Counted from the first letter of the stretch, positions 17,479 through 26,117 are shown. The stretch: DNA of 64,000 nucleotides from an uncultured Paracoccus sp. (GCF_937873615.1 NZ_CALMYP010000065.1:1-64000); one strand, 5' to 3'. Notes: generated from the sequence alone by a model not told the origin. Numbers and translations are program-made.

Positions 17479-17549
17479 CCGTCCATCCTTTGAGGAATGA
17501 GGTGCCGGGGCGGGCCGTCATCCGCCCCTCCCCGGCCTGGCTCAGCCGA

Positions 17550-18578
17550 TCACTCGGCTGCGCGACCACCGATTTCCGCGTCCCAGCGGGCCAGCAATTC
17601 CTTGCGGCGCTCGGACGAGCCGTATTCGGCGAAATCGTAATCGATCAGCTTGATCTGGCTGAGATCCGGGACCTTGTCGGAGATGGTCGCGGCCTTGTTG
17701 GACGGGATCTGGTACGAACCCGCTTCCGGCATCAGGTTCTGCGCCTCGGGCGTCAGCACCCAGTCATAGAAGACGCGGGCCTCGTCCGGGTTCGGCGCAC
17801 CTTCGACGATCGACATCGAGCCGACCTCGTAGCCGGTGCCCTCGCAAGGCGCCACGACCTGAACCGGGAAGCCTTCCGCCGCCTGCGACACCGCGTCATG
17901 CATGAAGACGATGCCCAGCCCGGTCTCGCCACGCGCCGCCGCCTTTACCGGGGCCGAGCCCGATTTGGTATACTGGCCGACATTGGCATTCAGCTTGCCG
18001 AGATAGTCGAAGGCCTCATCCTCGCCCATCAGCTGCACCAGCGTCGCCAGTGCGGTATAGGCGGTGCCCGAGGAATTCGGATCGGCGATCTGGATTTCGC
18101 CCTTCAGACCCGGATCGAGCAGATCGGCCCAGCAGGCCGGGGCCTTCAGGCCCTTCTTCTCGAAGATCTGGGTGTTATAGCCCCAGCCGAGCGCGCCGGT
18201 ATAGACGCCGACGGTGCGGTTGCCCGAGACAGTGGCCTGTTCCACCGCCCAATCCTGCAATTCGCCCAGCATCGGCGATTCGTATTCGGCGGTCAGCCCG
18301 TCCGCCGCAGCCTGCAACTGCGGATCGCCGGTGCCGCCCCACCACAGGTCGGTCTGCGGATTGCGCCCCTCGGCCCGGACCTTGGCATAGGCCTCGCCCG
18401 AGGACAGGCGCACCATGTTGACGCTGATATCGGAATGTCCGGCCTCGAAAGCGGAGACCAGCTTTTCGCAGATCACCACATCGGCCGAACAGATCAGATT
18501 CAGCTCGGCGGCATAGGCTGCGGCGGCCGGAATGGCCATGGCGGTACTGGCCGCGAGTGCGGCGGTCTTGATGTTCAT
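17550..18578 (-). CDS. ABC transporter periplasmic substrate-binding protein (AfuA/FbpA type)
   Basis: This 342-residue exported binding protein has a signal peptide ending near AAAAYA (residue 23). The mature part begins AELNLICSADVVICEKLV and continues with DLWWGGTGDPQ, resembling type II binding proteins annotated as iron(III) receptors. I do not see the tyrosine pair expected in an iron binder with certainty, and the operon enzymes argue for a phosphorylated carbohydrate. The start at 18578 follows GGAGGATAGTT, and an upstream in-frame ATG at 18629 is not favoured. It is the first gene of the operon and has a promoter and operator-like site just upstream. Confidence 0.88.
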   Translation of the reverse strand: MNIKTAALAASTAMAIPAAAAYAAELNLICSADVVICEKLVSAFEAGHSDISVNMVRLSSGEAYAKVRAEGRNPQTDLWWGGTGDPQLQAAADGLTAEYESPMLGELQDWAVEQATVSGNRTVGVYTGALGWGYNTQIFEKKGLKAPACWADLLDPGLKGEIQIADPNSSGTAYTALATLVQLMGEDEAFDYLGKLNANVGQYTKSGSAPVKAAARGETGLGIVFMHDAVSQAAEGFPVQVVAPCEGTGYEVGSMSIVEGAPNPDEARVFYDWVLTPEAQNLMPEAGSYQIPSNKAATISDKVPDLSQIKLIDYDFAEYGSSERRKELLARWDAEIGGRAAE

Positions 18579-18598
18579 AACTATCCTCCCTTGACCCG

Positions 18599-18617
18599 GC
18601 ATCGCGATATACGATGC
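18599..18617. promoter_or_regulatory. Operator-like inverted repeat before the binding-protein gene
   Basis: GCATCG and CGATGC are perfect six-base arms around CGATATA. The site lies just downstream of the expected transcription start of the ABC operon and about 20 bases before its first codon, where a repressor would block transcription. The divergent LacI-family gene at 18753 is the natural candidate. No second copy was found in the intergenic region. Confidence 0.45.
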
Positions 18618-18630
18618 AAAGCTGTTCACA

Positions 18631-18660
18631 ATGATTCCGTAAAATTAGACGTTGTGTCAA
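18631..18660 (-). promoter_or_regulatory. Sigma-70-type promoter of the AfuABC-like operon
   Basis: On the minus strand the perfect -35 TTGACA (18660-18655) is followed after 18 bases by AATCAT (18636-18631), a four-of-six match to TATAAT. Transcription would begin near 18624, directly before the inverted repeat at 18599-18617. Confidence 0.5.
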
Positions 18661-18752
18661 TTGATTTTTTAATGGCATTATATCTTGGTGATGAAAATTA
18701 CTGTTAAATTTGTGTAAACCTGTGCACATCACACAATCGGTGGATGAGAATC

Positions 18753-19784
18753 ATGACGAAAACCTCAACCAGCGCCAAGGATGTTGCCGAACTTGCCGGC
18801 GTATCGCGTGCGGCCGTGTCGCGCTGCTTCACCCCCGGCGCCAGCATTTCGCCCGAGACCCGTGCCCGGATCCTGAAAGCGGCCGATACGCTCGGCTATC
18901 AGGTCAACCGCTTGGCCAGCGGGCTGATTCGCAACGAATCCGGCATCGTCGCCCTGATCTCCGCCGAACTGGCGACGCCCTTTCGTTCCAAATTGCTCGC
19001 CGCGCTGACCGAGGCGCTGCAAAGGGCCGGAAAGGTGGCCTTGGTGATCAACACCGACGGCTCCAACGACAGCGCGCAGGAGGCGCTGCGCCAGGCCATA
19101 AGCTATCGCACCGATGCCGCGATCTTCCTGTCGGGGATGCCGGCGCGATCCCTGGCCGAGACCTGCCAGCGCAACGGCATGCGCCTGGTCCTGATCAGCC
19201 GCAACGGCCACCATCCCGGTTCGCTGCTGGTGCGCTCGCAGGATGAGGAGGCCGGGCGGCGGGCGCTGGCAATGCTTCGTGCGGCCGGCTGCGAAAGGCC
19301 GGCACTGGCAAGCTCGCTGACCGGCACGCCAAGCCTGCTGGCCCGCGAACGCGGCTTCCGCGAGGCCGCCCGCGAAGCCGGGATCGAGCCTGCCGAGGCT
19401 CGTCTGGGCGCAACATCCTATGACACAGGGCTGGAGCTTGGCATGAGTCTTCTGACCCGCCCCGACCGGCCGGACGGAATCTTCTGCACCACCGACCTGA
19501 TGGCCTGCGGGGTGATGGACGCCGCACGCTGGCGTCTGGGCATCCGCATACCCGACCAGTTGTCGCTGATCGGCTTCGACGACATCCCCCAAGCCGGCTG
19601 GGAGGGCTATGACCTGACCACCTTTCAGCAGCCGGTCGAGGACATCGCCAGCCGATCCGTCGAATGGCTGATATCCAAGGAGTCCGGGAGCGAGATCGAG
19701 GAACTGATCCTCGAACCCCGCCTGAAATCGCGCAGCTCGGTCAAACGCGGAACGGGCGGCAGCGACCAGACGGCGTCTGCATGA
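18753..19784 (+). CDS. LacI family transcriptional regulator
   Basis: This repressor of 343 residues has an N-terminal LacI helix-turn-helix (KDVAELAGVSRAAVSRCF, then the hinge region ILKAADTLGYQVNRLASGL). A periplasmic-binding-protein-like effector domain follows, ending with FDDIPQAGWEGYDLTTFQQP. It is transcribed away from the AfuABC-like operon across a 174-base AT-rich region containing a promoter and a dyad, so it most likely represses that operon until its sugar or sugar-phosphate ligand appears. I choose ATG 18753, nine bases inside the longest frame, because GGTGG and GATGAG precede it at suitable distance. Confidence 0.88.
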   Translation: MTKTSTSAKDVAELAGVSRAAVSRCFTPGASISPETRARILKAADTLGYQVNRLASGLIRNESGIVALISAELATPFRSKLLAALTEALQRAGKVALVINTDGSNDSAQEALRQAISYRTDAAIFLSGMPARSLAETCQRNGMRLVLISRNGHHPGSLLVRSQDEEAGRRALAMLRAAGCERPALASSLTGTPSLLARERGFREAAREAGIEPAEARLGATSYDTGLELGMSLLTRPDRPDGIFCTTDLMACGVMDAARWRLGIRIPDQLSLIGFDDIPQAGWEGYDLTTFQQPVEDIASRSVEWLISKESGSEIEELILEPRLKSRSSVKRGTGGSDQTASA

Positions 19785-19897
19785 GACCCGGCTGAATAGA
19801 GCTCGATCTTACCGCAGCCGGACCAGTCTGCCAGACGGCCTTCTGCAGAACCCAGTGCCACGCGTATCGGCAGGCACGATAGCTCTGTTACGTTTTC

Positions 19898-19910
19898 GAT
19901 AAAAATTATC
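19898..19910. promoter_or_regulatory. Small AT-rich dyad upstream of the DUF3830 gene
   Basis: GATAA and TTATC flank AAA in the 185-base gap between the lacI-type gene and the DUF3830 gene. It lies about 60 bases before the ATG at 19970, in an AT-richer stretch that probably carries the promoter of the second transporter operon. A LysR or LacI factor could bind here. This is a weak call. Confidence 0.3.
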
Positions 19911-19969
19911 AATTGGATTATGTTCCCAAACTCCATTTTGATACATTAAACTTATCGAACGGAGCAGAA

Positions 19970-20443
19970 ATGTCTGAACGCGGTCTTTACCTTACCTTCC
20001 TCGAAGCCAATCAGCGCTCCGAGATCACCATGTATTGGGACGTCGCCCCCAAGACCTGCGCCGCGATCTGGGAGGCCTGTGCCACGCCCTTCCAATGGGA
20101 TGCGAGCCACGCGATGTTTTCCGGCCCGGAGATCATGACCGGGCTGCCGGAAACCCATCGCAACTTCGACCCGCTCTCGATCCCGCCCGAGAACCAGACC
20201 ATCCAACCCGAGGCGGGGGAATTGCTGTGGTTCTACCAGCCGAAGAACTTCTTCAAGATCGACCCCTCGGAATTCTGGGAAATCGGCATCTTCTACGCCC
20301 ATGGCGGCCGGACCTTCGGGCCGACCGGCTGGATTCCCTGCAACTATTTCGGAAAGATCACCAAGGGGCTTGACGAATTCGCAGCCCAATGCGCCCGCAT
20401 CCGGCGCGAGGGCGTGAAGCGGGTCGAGATCGGTCGCGCCTGA
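19970..20443 (+). CDS. DUF3830 family protein (cyclophilin-like fold)
   Basis: This 157-residue soluble protein without signal peptide belongs to DUF3830, a family with a predicted cyclophilin-like fold and no established function. Conserved features are the opening YLTFLEANQRSEITMYWDVA, then the segment EAGELLWFYQPKNFFK, and GWIPCNYFGKI near the end. The ATG at 19970 follows GGAGCAGAA. The frame extends upstream but without homology. It lies 50 bases before the binding-protein gene of a polyamine-type ABC importer and opens that operon, so it may process or bind the imported compound. Confidence 0.85.
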   Translation: MSERGLYLTFLEANQRSEITMYWDVAPKTCAAIWEACATPFQWDASHAMFSGPEIMTGLPETHRNFDPLSIPPENQTIQPEAGELLWFYQPKNFFKIDPSEFWEIGIFYAHGGRTFGPTGWIPCNYFGKITKGLDEFAAQCARIRREGVKRVEIGRA

Positions 20444-20493
20444 TCCCGAAGCCAAAGACAAACAACACAGACCACCAACAGAGAGTGAAACCC

Positions 20494-21513
20494 ATGAAAG
20501 CCAAGATCCTGCTCGCCGGCACCTCGGTGCTGTTCGCCGCCCCGCTCTGGGCCGACACGCTGACCATCAATTCCTTCGGGGGCGCCTATGAGGAGGCGCA
20601 TCGCGCCTGTGTCATCGACCCCTTTACCGCAGCGACCGGGGCCGATGTCAGCATCGTCACCGCCTATTCCGCCGATGCCTTCGCCCAGCTTCGCGCCCAG
20701 AAGGACGCGCCGCAATTCGACGTGATCCATTTCTCCGGCGGGCAAGAGATCGTCGGCGCCAAAGAAGGCCTGCTGGCCCCGGTGGATCCGGCCAAGCTGG
20801 AAAATATCGACCAGCTTTACGACATCGCCAAGCCGAACCTGGCGGCGGGTGAAGGGCCGGCCTATTCCATTGCCCCGGTTGGCATCCTGGCCAATTCCGA
20901 GGCCGCCGAGGCGCCGGTCAGCTGGGCCGCGATGATGAAGGATGCTGATGCCAGCCACATGGTGCTGACCGATATCTCGAACGGTTACGGGATGCTCGGC
21001 TTCCTGATGATGAACCAGGTCGCCGGCGGCAGCATGGAGGATATCCAGCCCGGTCTGGACGCGGTGACGGACCTGCTGGAACGCGGCACGGTCATCGTCA
21101 GCACCTCGCCCGAGATCCAGCAGGAATTCGCCCAGAACGAGGCCTGGGTCGCGCCCTATGCGGCCGATTACGCCTTTACCCTGCAGCAGGCCGGCCTGCC
21201 GATCAGCTTCGTCAACCCCGAGGAAGGGCTGCCGGGCAGCTTCATCACCGCCAGCATCGTGGCCGGGCGCGACAATGGCGATCTCGCGCACAGGTTCCTC
21301 GACATCGAAATCTCCAAGGCGGCGCAGGAATGCATGGCGCAGGCGCTGCGCTATACACCCACGAACCGCGAGGCCGAGTTGCCCGAGGACGTGGCCAGCA
21401 CCATGGTCGTGGGCGAAGAGGCCGTCGCCAAGCTGATCCGCTTCGATCCGACCACGATCGAGGCCAAGCGTTCGGAATGGGTGGACGCCTGGAACCGCAC
21501 CATCGCACGCTAG
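20494..21513 (+). CDS. ABC transporter substrate-binding protein (spermidine/putrescine type)
   Basis: This exported binding protein of 339 residues has signal peptide MKAKILLAGTSVLFAAPLWA, with cleavage expected before DTLTINSFGGAYEEA. It resembles PotD/PotF-family proteins (type II fold), which bind polyamines, opines or small amines. The exact ligand is not evident. It is followed by two permease genes and an ATPase gene, a complete importer. In-frame ATGs further upstream lie inside the DUF3830 gene. AGAGAGTGAAACCC provides the ribosome-binding site. Confidence 0.88.
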   Translation: MKAKILLAGTSVLFAAPLWADTLTINSFGGAYEEAHRACVIDPFTAATGADVSIVTAYSADAFAQLRAQKDAPQFDVIHFSGGQEIVGAKEGLLAPVDPAKLENIDQLYDIAKPNLAAGEGPAYSIAPVGILANSEAAEAPVSWAAMMKDADASHMVLTDISNGYGMLGFLMMNQVAGGSMEDIQPGLDAVTDLLERGTVIVSTSPEIQQEFAQNEAWVAPYAADYAFTLQQAGLPISFVNPEEGLPGSFITASIVAGRDNGDLAHRFLDIEISKAAQECMAQALRYTPTNREAELPEDVASTMVVGEEAVAKLIRFDPTTIEAKRSEWVDAWNRTIAR

Positions 21514-21529
21514 GACAGCAGGGCCCGGC

Positions 21530-22351
21530 ATGACCGACAGACGCGAAAACCTTCTGCTGCTCGCGCCGGGCCTCGCATTGCTGGCACTGGCCTTCATCCT
21601 GCCCATCTTCCGCATGCTGGCGCTGTCGGTGCAGGGCGAGGATGGGCTGACCGGCGCACATTTCGCCCGCTTCCTAGGCGATCCCTTCTATCTCGGCGTC
21701 CTCTGGCGAACGGTCCGCCTGTCGCTGCTGATCACGCTGATCTGTGCCGTGCTGGGCTTTCCCTTCGCCTATATCATGGCTCGCGCCAGACCGCGGCTGC
21801 GCACGCTTCTGCTGATCATCGTGATCCTGCCATTGATGACCTCTGTCGTGGTGCGCACCTTCGGCTGGATGGTGATCCTGTCGCGCAATGGCATCCTGCC
21901 CGAAATGCTCCGCGATCTCGGCCTTGCCGGGCGCAGCTTTCAGCTGATGCGCACCGAGACCGCCATCGTGCTGGGCATGGTGCAGGTGCTGATGCCCTTC
22001 ATGGTGCTGTCCATCCTCGGTGTGCTGGCGCGGCTGGATCAGCGGTTGGAGGAAGCGGCGCGGACCATGGGTTGCAGCTTCCTTGGCGCGCTCCGTCATG
22101 TCGTGCTGCCCCTGTCCATGCCGGGCATCGCGGTCGGGGCGGTCCTGTGCTTCACGCTTTCGGCCAGCTCTTTCGTGACCCCGAACCTGCTCGGGGGCAC
22201 GCGGGTGCAGATGCTGGCCGCCTCGATCTATCGCGCGGTGACACAGACGCTGGACTGGAACTTTGCCGCCGCCCAATCGGTGATCCTGCTGGTCGGGATC
22301 CTGCTGGTGATGGCCCCTTATATCGTCTCGCAGGGGCGCCGGCATGGTTAG
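21530..22351 (+). CDS. ABC transporter permease (PotB-like)
   Basis: This inner-membrane permease of 273 residues has about six membrane spans. The first is LLLLAPGLALLALAFILPIF near residue 7. The cytoplasmic EAA loop is EEAARTMGCSFLGALRHVVL near residue 180 and contacts the ATPase. It is the first of two separate permease subunits of the polyamine-type importer. The next permease gene starts eight bases before this one ends, so the subunits are translationally coupled. Confidence 0.9.
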   Translation: MTDRRENLLLLAPGLALLALAFILPIFRMLALSVQGEDGLTGAHFARFLGDPFYLGVLWRTVRLSLLITLICAVLGFPFAYIMARARPRLRTLLLIIVILPLMTSVVVRTFGWMVILSRNGILPEMLRDLGLAGRSFQLMRTETAIVLGMVQVLMPFMVLSILGVLARLDQRLEEAARTMGCSFLGALRHVVLPLSMPGIAVGAVLCFTLSASSFVTPNLLGGTRVQMLAASIYRAVTQTLDWNFAAAQSVILLVGILLVMAPYIVSQGRRHG

Positions 22352-23147
22352 GGAGGTTCCGCTCTGGCTCAAGGTCGCAGCCGGCATCTTTCTTGCGGGA
22401 ATGACGCTGCTGCTTCTGGGGCCGCTCGTCGTGGTGCTGGGCGTCTCGGTCTCGGAAAGCCAGTTCATCGCCTTTCCGCCGCAGGGCCTTTCGCTGAAAT
22501 GGTATGCGCAGGTCTTCGGGGACGCGCGTTACCTGGTCTCGTTCCGGCAATCGCTGGTGCTGGCGCTGATCGTGACCGGTCTGGCCAGCCTGTTCGGCGG
22601 TGCCTCGGCCATCGCCATCCACCGCCGCGCCATTCCCGGTGCCGGCATTCTGGCCACCATTTTCCTGTCGCCCCTGATCCTGCCCACGATCATCTATGCC
22701 GTCGGTATGCTGATGTTCTGGTCGGCAACTTTCGGCGCCGTCAGCTTCCTGACGCTGGTCATCGGCCATACCGTGATCTGCATCCCCTATGTGCTGCGCA
22801 CGACGCTTGCGGTCCTGTCGGAATCCGATCCCTATCTGGAAGAAGCCGCCCGCACCATGGGCGCGGGCCGGTTGGCGCGGCTATGGTTCGTGGTCCTTCC
22901 ACAATGTCTGCCGGGCCTCGCGGCGGGAATGTTCTTCGCATTCAATATCTCATTCGACGAGGCGGTGCTGTCGCTGTTCCTGCGCCAGCCGGACCTGACC
23001 ACGCTGCCGGTGCGCGTCTATGGCCAGCTCGAATTTTCGCCCGACCCCTCGGTCGCGGCGGTGTCCTCGATCATGATCGGGGTGACGGTGCTGCTGCTTC
23101 TGCTGGCCGACCGGATCCTCGGCCTCAAACGCTTCTCGGAGGGCTGA
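22344..23147 (+). CDS. ABC transporter permease (PotC-like)
   Basis: This second permease subunit has 267 residues and about six spans. The EAA loop reads EEAARTMGAGRLARLWFVVL near residue 168. The segment SFDEAVLSLFLRQPDLTTLP is characteristic of PotC-type proteins. It pairs with the upstream permease to form the channel. Its start overlaps the preceding stop, and the ATPase gene begins one base after its own stop. Confidence 0.9.
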   Translation: MVREVPLWLKVAAGIFLAGMTLLLLGPLVVVLGVSVSESQFIAFPPQGLSLKWYAQVFGDARYLVSFRQSLVLALIVTGLASLFGGASAIAIHRRAIPGAGILATIFLSPLILPTIIYAVGMLMFWSATFGAVSFLTLVIGHTVICIPYVLRTTLAVLSESDPYLEEAARTMGAGRLARLWFVVLPQCLPGLAAGMFFAFNISFDEAVLSLFLRQPDLTTLPVRVYGQLEFSPDPSVAAVSSIMIGVTVLLLLLADRILGLKRFSEG

Positions 23148-23148
23148 C

Positions 23149-24201
23149 ATGGCCGACCTGACCCTGACCGGCATCCGCAAATCCTTCGGCAGAACCGAGG
23201 TCCTGCACGGCATCGACACAGTGATCGAGAAGGGCAGTTTCGTCAGCTTGCTGGGCGCCTCCGGCTGTGGCAAGTCCACCCTTCTGCGCATCGTCGCCGG
23301 GCTGGAGACGGCAAGCGCCGGCCGGGTCGAGATTGCCGGGCAGGATGTGACCGCCCTGCCGCCCGAGGCCCGCGACATCTCGATGATGTTCCAGTCCTAT
23401 GCCCTGCTGCCGCATCTGAGCGTGGCCGAGAATGTCCGCTTCCCGCTGCGCATGCGCGGCATCGGCAATCGCGAGGAACAGGCCGCCAGGGTCGCCGAGG
23501 CGCTGGAAACCGTCCAGCTTTCAGCCTTCGCCAATCGCAAGCCCTCGCAGCTGTCCGGCGGCCAGCAGCAGCGCGTGGCCCTGGCCCGCGCCATCGTCTC
23601 GACGCCCAAGGTGCTGCTGCTGGATGAAGCCCTGTCGAATCTCGACGCTCGGCTGCGCGAGGACATGCAGCTTGAACTGATCGAGATCCATCGCAAGCTG
23701 GGCCTGACCACGCTTTTCGTGACCCATGACCAGGACGAGGCGCTGTCGCTGTCGGATCGGGTCATCCTTCTGGACGGCGGCCGCGTCGCGCAAGCGGGCT
23801 CCCCCGAGGAGATCTATGAGGCGCCGCAAACCGCCTTTGCGGCAGAGTTTCTGGGGGCCGCGAACCTGATCCCTGCAGAAATCGGACCGCGCGGAACGGC
23901 AACCCTGCCCGGTGGCCAGCATCTGCCTGTGCCGGAGAACATGCCTGAAGGTCCGGCATTGCTGGCGATCAGGCAGGAGGATCTGGTCCTGTCGGCGGGG
24001 GGCAAGGGCATCTCGGCCAGGCTGAAGGCACAGGTCTTCATGGGCTCTCGGACCCGGCATGTGCTGGATCTGGACGGACATAGGCTGCGGGCGCTGTCGC
24101 TGGGTCGGCCCGGGCTGGTCGCCGGCGAAACGGTGCGCCTGGCGGTCGATCCCGACCGCATCGCCTGGCTGCCCCCTGCCCCGACAGATCGCCCGGAATG
24201 A
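23149..24201 (+). CDS. ABC transporter ATP-binding protein (PotA-like)
   Basis: This 350-residue importer ATPase has Walker A GASGCGKST at 36-44, a Q-loop in MMFQSYALLPH, signature LSGGQQQR near 135, and Walker B written LLLDEA, with Ala in place of the usual Pro after the catalytic Glu. That substitution is known in working ABC ATPases. A C-terminal TOBE domain fills the last 100 residues. It completes the DUF3830-linked importer. The LysR gene overlaps its stop by four bases, unusual for a regulator and a sign that it belongs to the same transcript. Confidence 0.9.
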   Translation: MADLTLTGIRKSFGRTEVLHGIDTVIEKGSFVSLLGASGCGKSTLLRIVAGLETASAGRVEIAGQDVTALPPEARDISMMFQSYALLPHLSVAENVRFPLRMRGIGNREEQAARVAEALETVQLSAFANRKPSQLSGGQQQRVALARAIVSTPKVLLLDEALSNLDARLREDMQLELIEIHRKLGLTTLFVTHDQDEALSLSDRVILLDGGRVAQAGSPEEIYEAPQTAFAAEFLGAANLIPAEIGPRGTATLPGGQHLPVPENMPEGPALLAIRQEDLVLSAGGKGISARLKAQVFMGSRTRHVLDLDGHRLRALSLGRPGLVAGETVRLAVDPDRIAWLPPAPTDRPE

Positions 24202-25151
24202 GCGCCGCCCAGCACCCCGCCCCGCTTGGCGTCGAAAGCGTGCGCGTGGCCGATATGCGCACCTTCGTCACCCTCGCCCAGACCCGGCATTTCGGGCAGG
24301 CAGCGCGGGCGCTCGGGGTCTCGCAGCCGGTCGTTTCCTCGCGCATCGCCTCGATCGAGAGCCAGTTGGGATTCGCGATCATCGACCGCTCGGCCCGATC
24401 CTTTGCGTTGACCACCGAGGGCCGGATGATCCTCAGCAGCTTCCGCGAAATTCTGTCCAAGCTACAGGAGCTGAACGGCGCCCTGCGCGATGCCGCCAGC
24501 GATACGCCCGAGATCATCCGCATCGGCGCCATCGACACCGCCGTCTCAAGCTGGCTGCCGGAACTGATCGACCGGCTGCATATCCGCTTTCCCGGCCTGC
24601 GCATCGCACTCACCATCCAGGGCACACAGGAATTGCTGGAAAACGTCTGCGCCGGCACATTGGATCTGGTCTTCGGCCTGGCGCCCGCCATCGGTGCCGA
24701 TATCGGCACCTGGGCCGCCTGCGAATACGAGATGTCCTGGGTCGGTGCGCCCTCGCGCATCCGGCGTGGACATGTCCACAGTGTCGCCGAACTGGCGCAG
24801 GAACCGATCATCGCCTTTCCACCGGGCACGCCGCCGGCCGCGTTGTTGGCGCCCTATTTTCAGGACGAAAAGGCACTGGCGGCGAATTTCATCTCCTGCA
24901 ACTCGCTCTTTGCCATCCTTGCGCTGGCACGTCGCGGCGATGGCATCGCCGCCGTGCCGACGGTAACCGTGGCACAACAACTGGCTACGGGGGAACTGGT
25001 CCAACTCGGCGTCGAGAAGCCGCTCTCGTCCATGCCCCTGATCGCATCGTGGCGCACCGATCGCCACAAGCGCCTGCTCGGTCTCATCAGCACCGAGACC
25101 CGCCGCGAAATCGCCAGCTATTGCACGAGAGAAGGCACCGTCTGGCCGTAA
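24198..25151 (+). CDS. LysR family transcriptional regulator, cotranscribed with the importer
   Basis: This LysR-type regulator of 317 residues has a winged helix-turn-helix at about 16-75 (TLAQTRHFGQAARALGVSQP and then SSRIASIESQLG), followed by an effector-binding domain. It overlaps the ATPase stop (ATGA) rather than being divergent, so it would be made along with the transporter and could provide feedback. Its target is probably the promoter region upstream of the DUF3830 gene. A strong hairpin terminator follows at 25205. Confidence 0.88.
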   Translation: MSAAQHPAPLGVESVRVADMRTFVTLAQTRHFGQAARALGVSQPVVSSRIASIESQLGFAIIDRSARSFALTTEGRMILSSFREILSKLQELNGALRDAASDTPEIIRIGAIDTAVSSWLPELIDRLHIRFPGLRIALTIQGTQELLENVCAGTLDLVFGLAPAIGADIGTWAACEYEMSWVGAPSRIRRGHVHSVAELAQEPIIAFPPGTPPAALLAPYFQDEKALAANFISCNSLFAILALARRGDGIAAVPTVTVAQQLATGELVQLGVEKPLSSMPLIASWRTDRHKRLLGLISTETRREIASYCTREGTVWP

Positions 25152-25204
25152 CCTGCCCGCCGCGATCCGAGATCCGATCCAGTAGCGCAGATCGCCCTTT
25201 ATCA

Positions 25205-25232
25205 AGGCAGCCCCAAACCTGGGGCTGCCTTT
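25205..25232. terminator. Bidirectional intrinsic terminator between convergent genes
   Basis: An 11-base perfect stem (AGGCAGCCCCA / TGGGGCTGCCT) around the loop AACC is followed by TT. It lies between the plus-strand LysR gene and the minus-strand dioxygenase gene and can serve both. Confidence 0.75.
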
Positions 25233-25280
25233 CCGACCATAACCCGGCGGACAAACCTTGGTGGTCGCAGGCTCATTTTC

Positions 25281-26117
25281 TCAAAGCTGCGGGGCATCGG
25301 TGCCTGGAGGCGCACCGAAACGGAAGCTCGACGCGGTGATTCCGCCCATGAAGTCGTTCTGGTGATAGACGGTCGCGCCCGCCTCATCCTCAGCCGCACC
25401 AACCACCGCCATCAGCGGGATCAGGTGATCCTCGCGCGGATGCGCCGCCCGTGCCGCCGGGGCAGTTTCCCAGTCGATCAGCCGGGCGCTGCGCACTTCA
25501 ATCGGCCCGCGCACCAGCACCTCCTGCAGCCACGCGTCGAAACGCCGGGACGGCTCATGGCCGCTCGTGCCGCGGATCTCGGTCAGGTTGTGATAGCTCA
25601 GGCCGCTGCCGATGATCAGGACGCCTTCATCGCGCAACGGTGCCAGCGCCCGACCGAGCGCAAGGTGCCGCGCCGGGTCATAACTTATATCCACCGACAG
25701 CTGAACCACGGGGATATCCGCCTCTGGATAGAGCGGCTTCATCAGGCTGAACGTGCCATGATCGAACCCGCGCGTGGGGTCCAGTGTGGCGTCGATCCCG
25801 CCTGCGATGAGCAGGCTCTGCACCCGTTTGGCGAGTTCGGGCGATCCGGGCGCGCCATAGGTGATATGGTAGAGATGCTGGGGAAAGCCGGAATAGTCAT
25901 AGACCATACCCGGTCTTGCCCCCGAAGAGATGGCAAAGCCCCTCTCCTCCCAATGGCCCGAGATGACCAGCACCGCCTTTGGCCTGTCGCCAAGCTCGGC
26001 GCGCATCTCAAGCAGCGACGCTTCGAGCTTGTCGAAATGACGGCGGAAGGGACCATCCATATAGGGCCATGGGCCGCCGCCATGGCTCAGGAAGTAGGTT
26101 GGAAGTCGAAGATTCAT
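25281..26117 (-). CDS. DOPA 4,5-dioxygenase-like class III extradiol dioxygenase (YgiD family)
   Basis: This 278-residue enzyme is of the LigB-like class III extradiol dioxygenase family, which cleaves catechol rings using a single metal ion. Candidate metal ligands are H12 (LSHGGGPWPYM), H55 (ISGHWE) and H176 (GSGLSYHNL), with H120 in FDHGTF as a likely acid/base residue. The C-terminal segment FMGGITASSFRFG is typical. E. coli YgiD acts on L-DOPA, but the substrate here is not known. It is transcribed divergently from a LysR gene with a 107-base gap, the usual arrangement for a regulated catabolic or detoxification enzyme. Confidence 0.88.
   Translation of the reverse strand: MNLRLPTYFLSHGGGPWPYMDGPFRRHFDKLEASLLEMRAELGDRPKAVLVISGHWEERGFAISSGARPGMVYDYSGFPQHLYHITYGAPGSPELAKRVQSLLIAGGIDATLDPTRGFDHGTFSLMKPLYPEADIPVVQLSVDISYDPARHLALGRALAPLRDEGVLIIGSGLSYHNLTEIRGTSGHEPSRRFDAWLQEVLVRGPIEVRSARLIDWETAPAARAAHPREDHLIPLMAVVGAAEDEAGATVYHQNDFMGGITASSFRFGAPPGTDAPQL

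Noticed and set aside
15415..17493. A 692-codon plus-strand frame opposite the fused permease
   Set aside because: The translation is Asp/Arg/Gln-rich, as expected from the complement of a membrane-protein gene. It is not a real protein.
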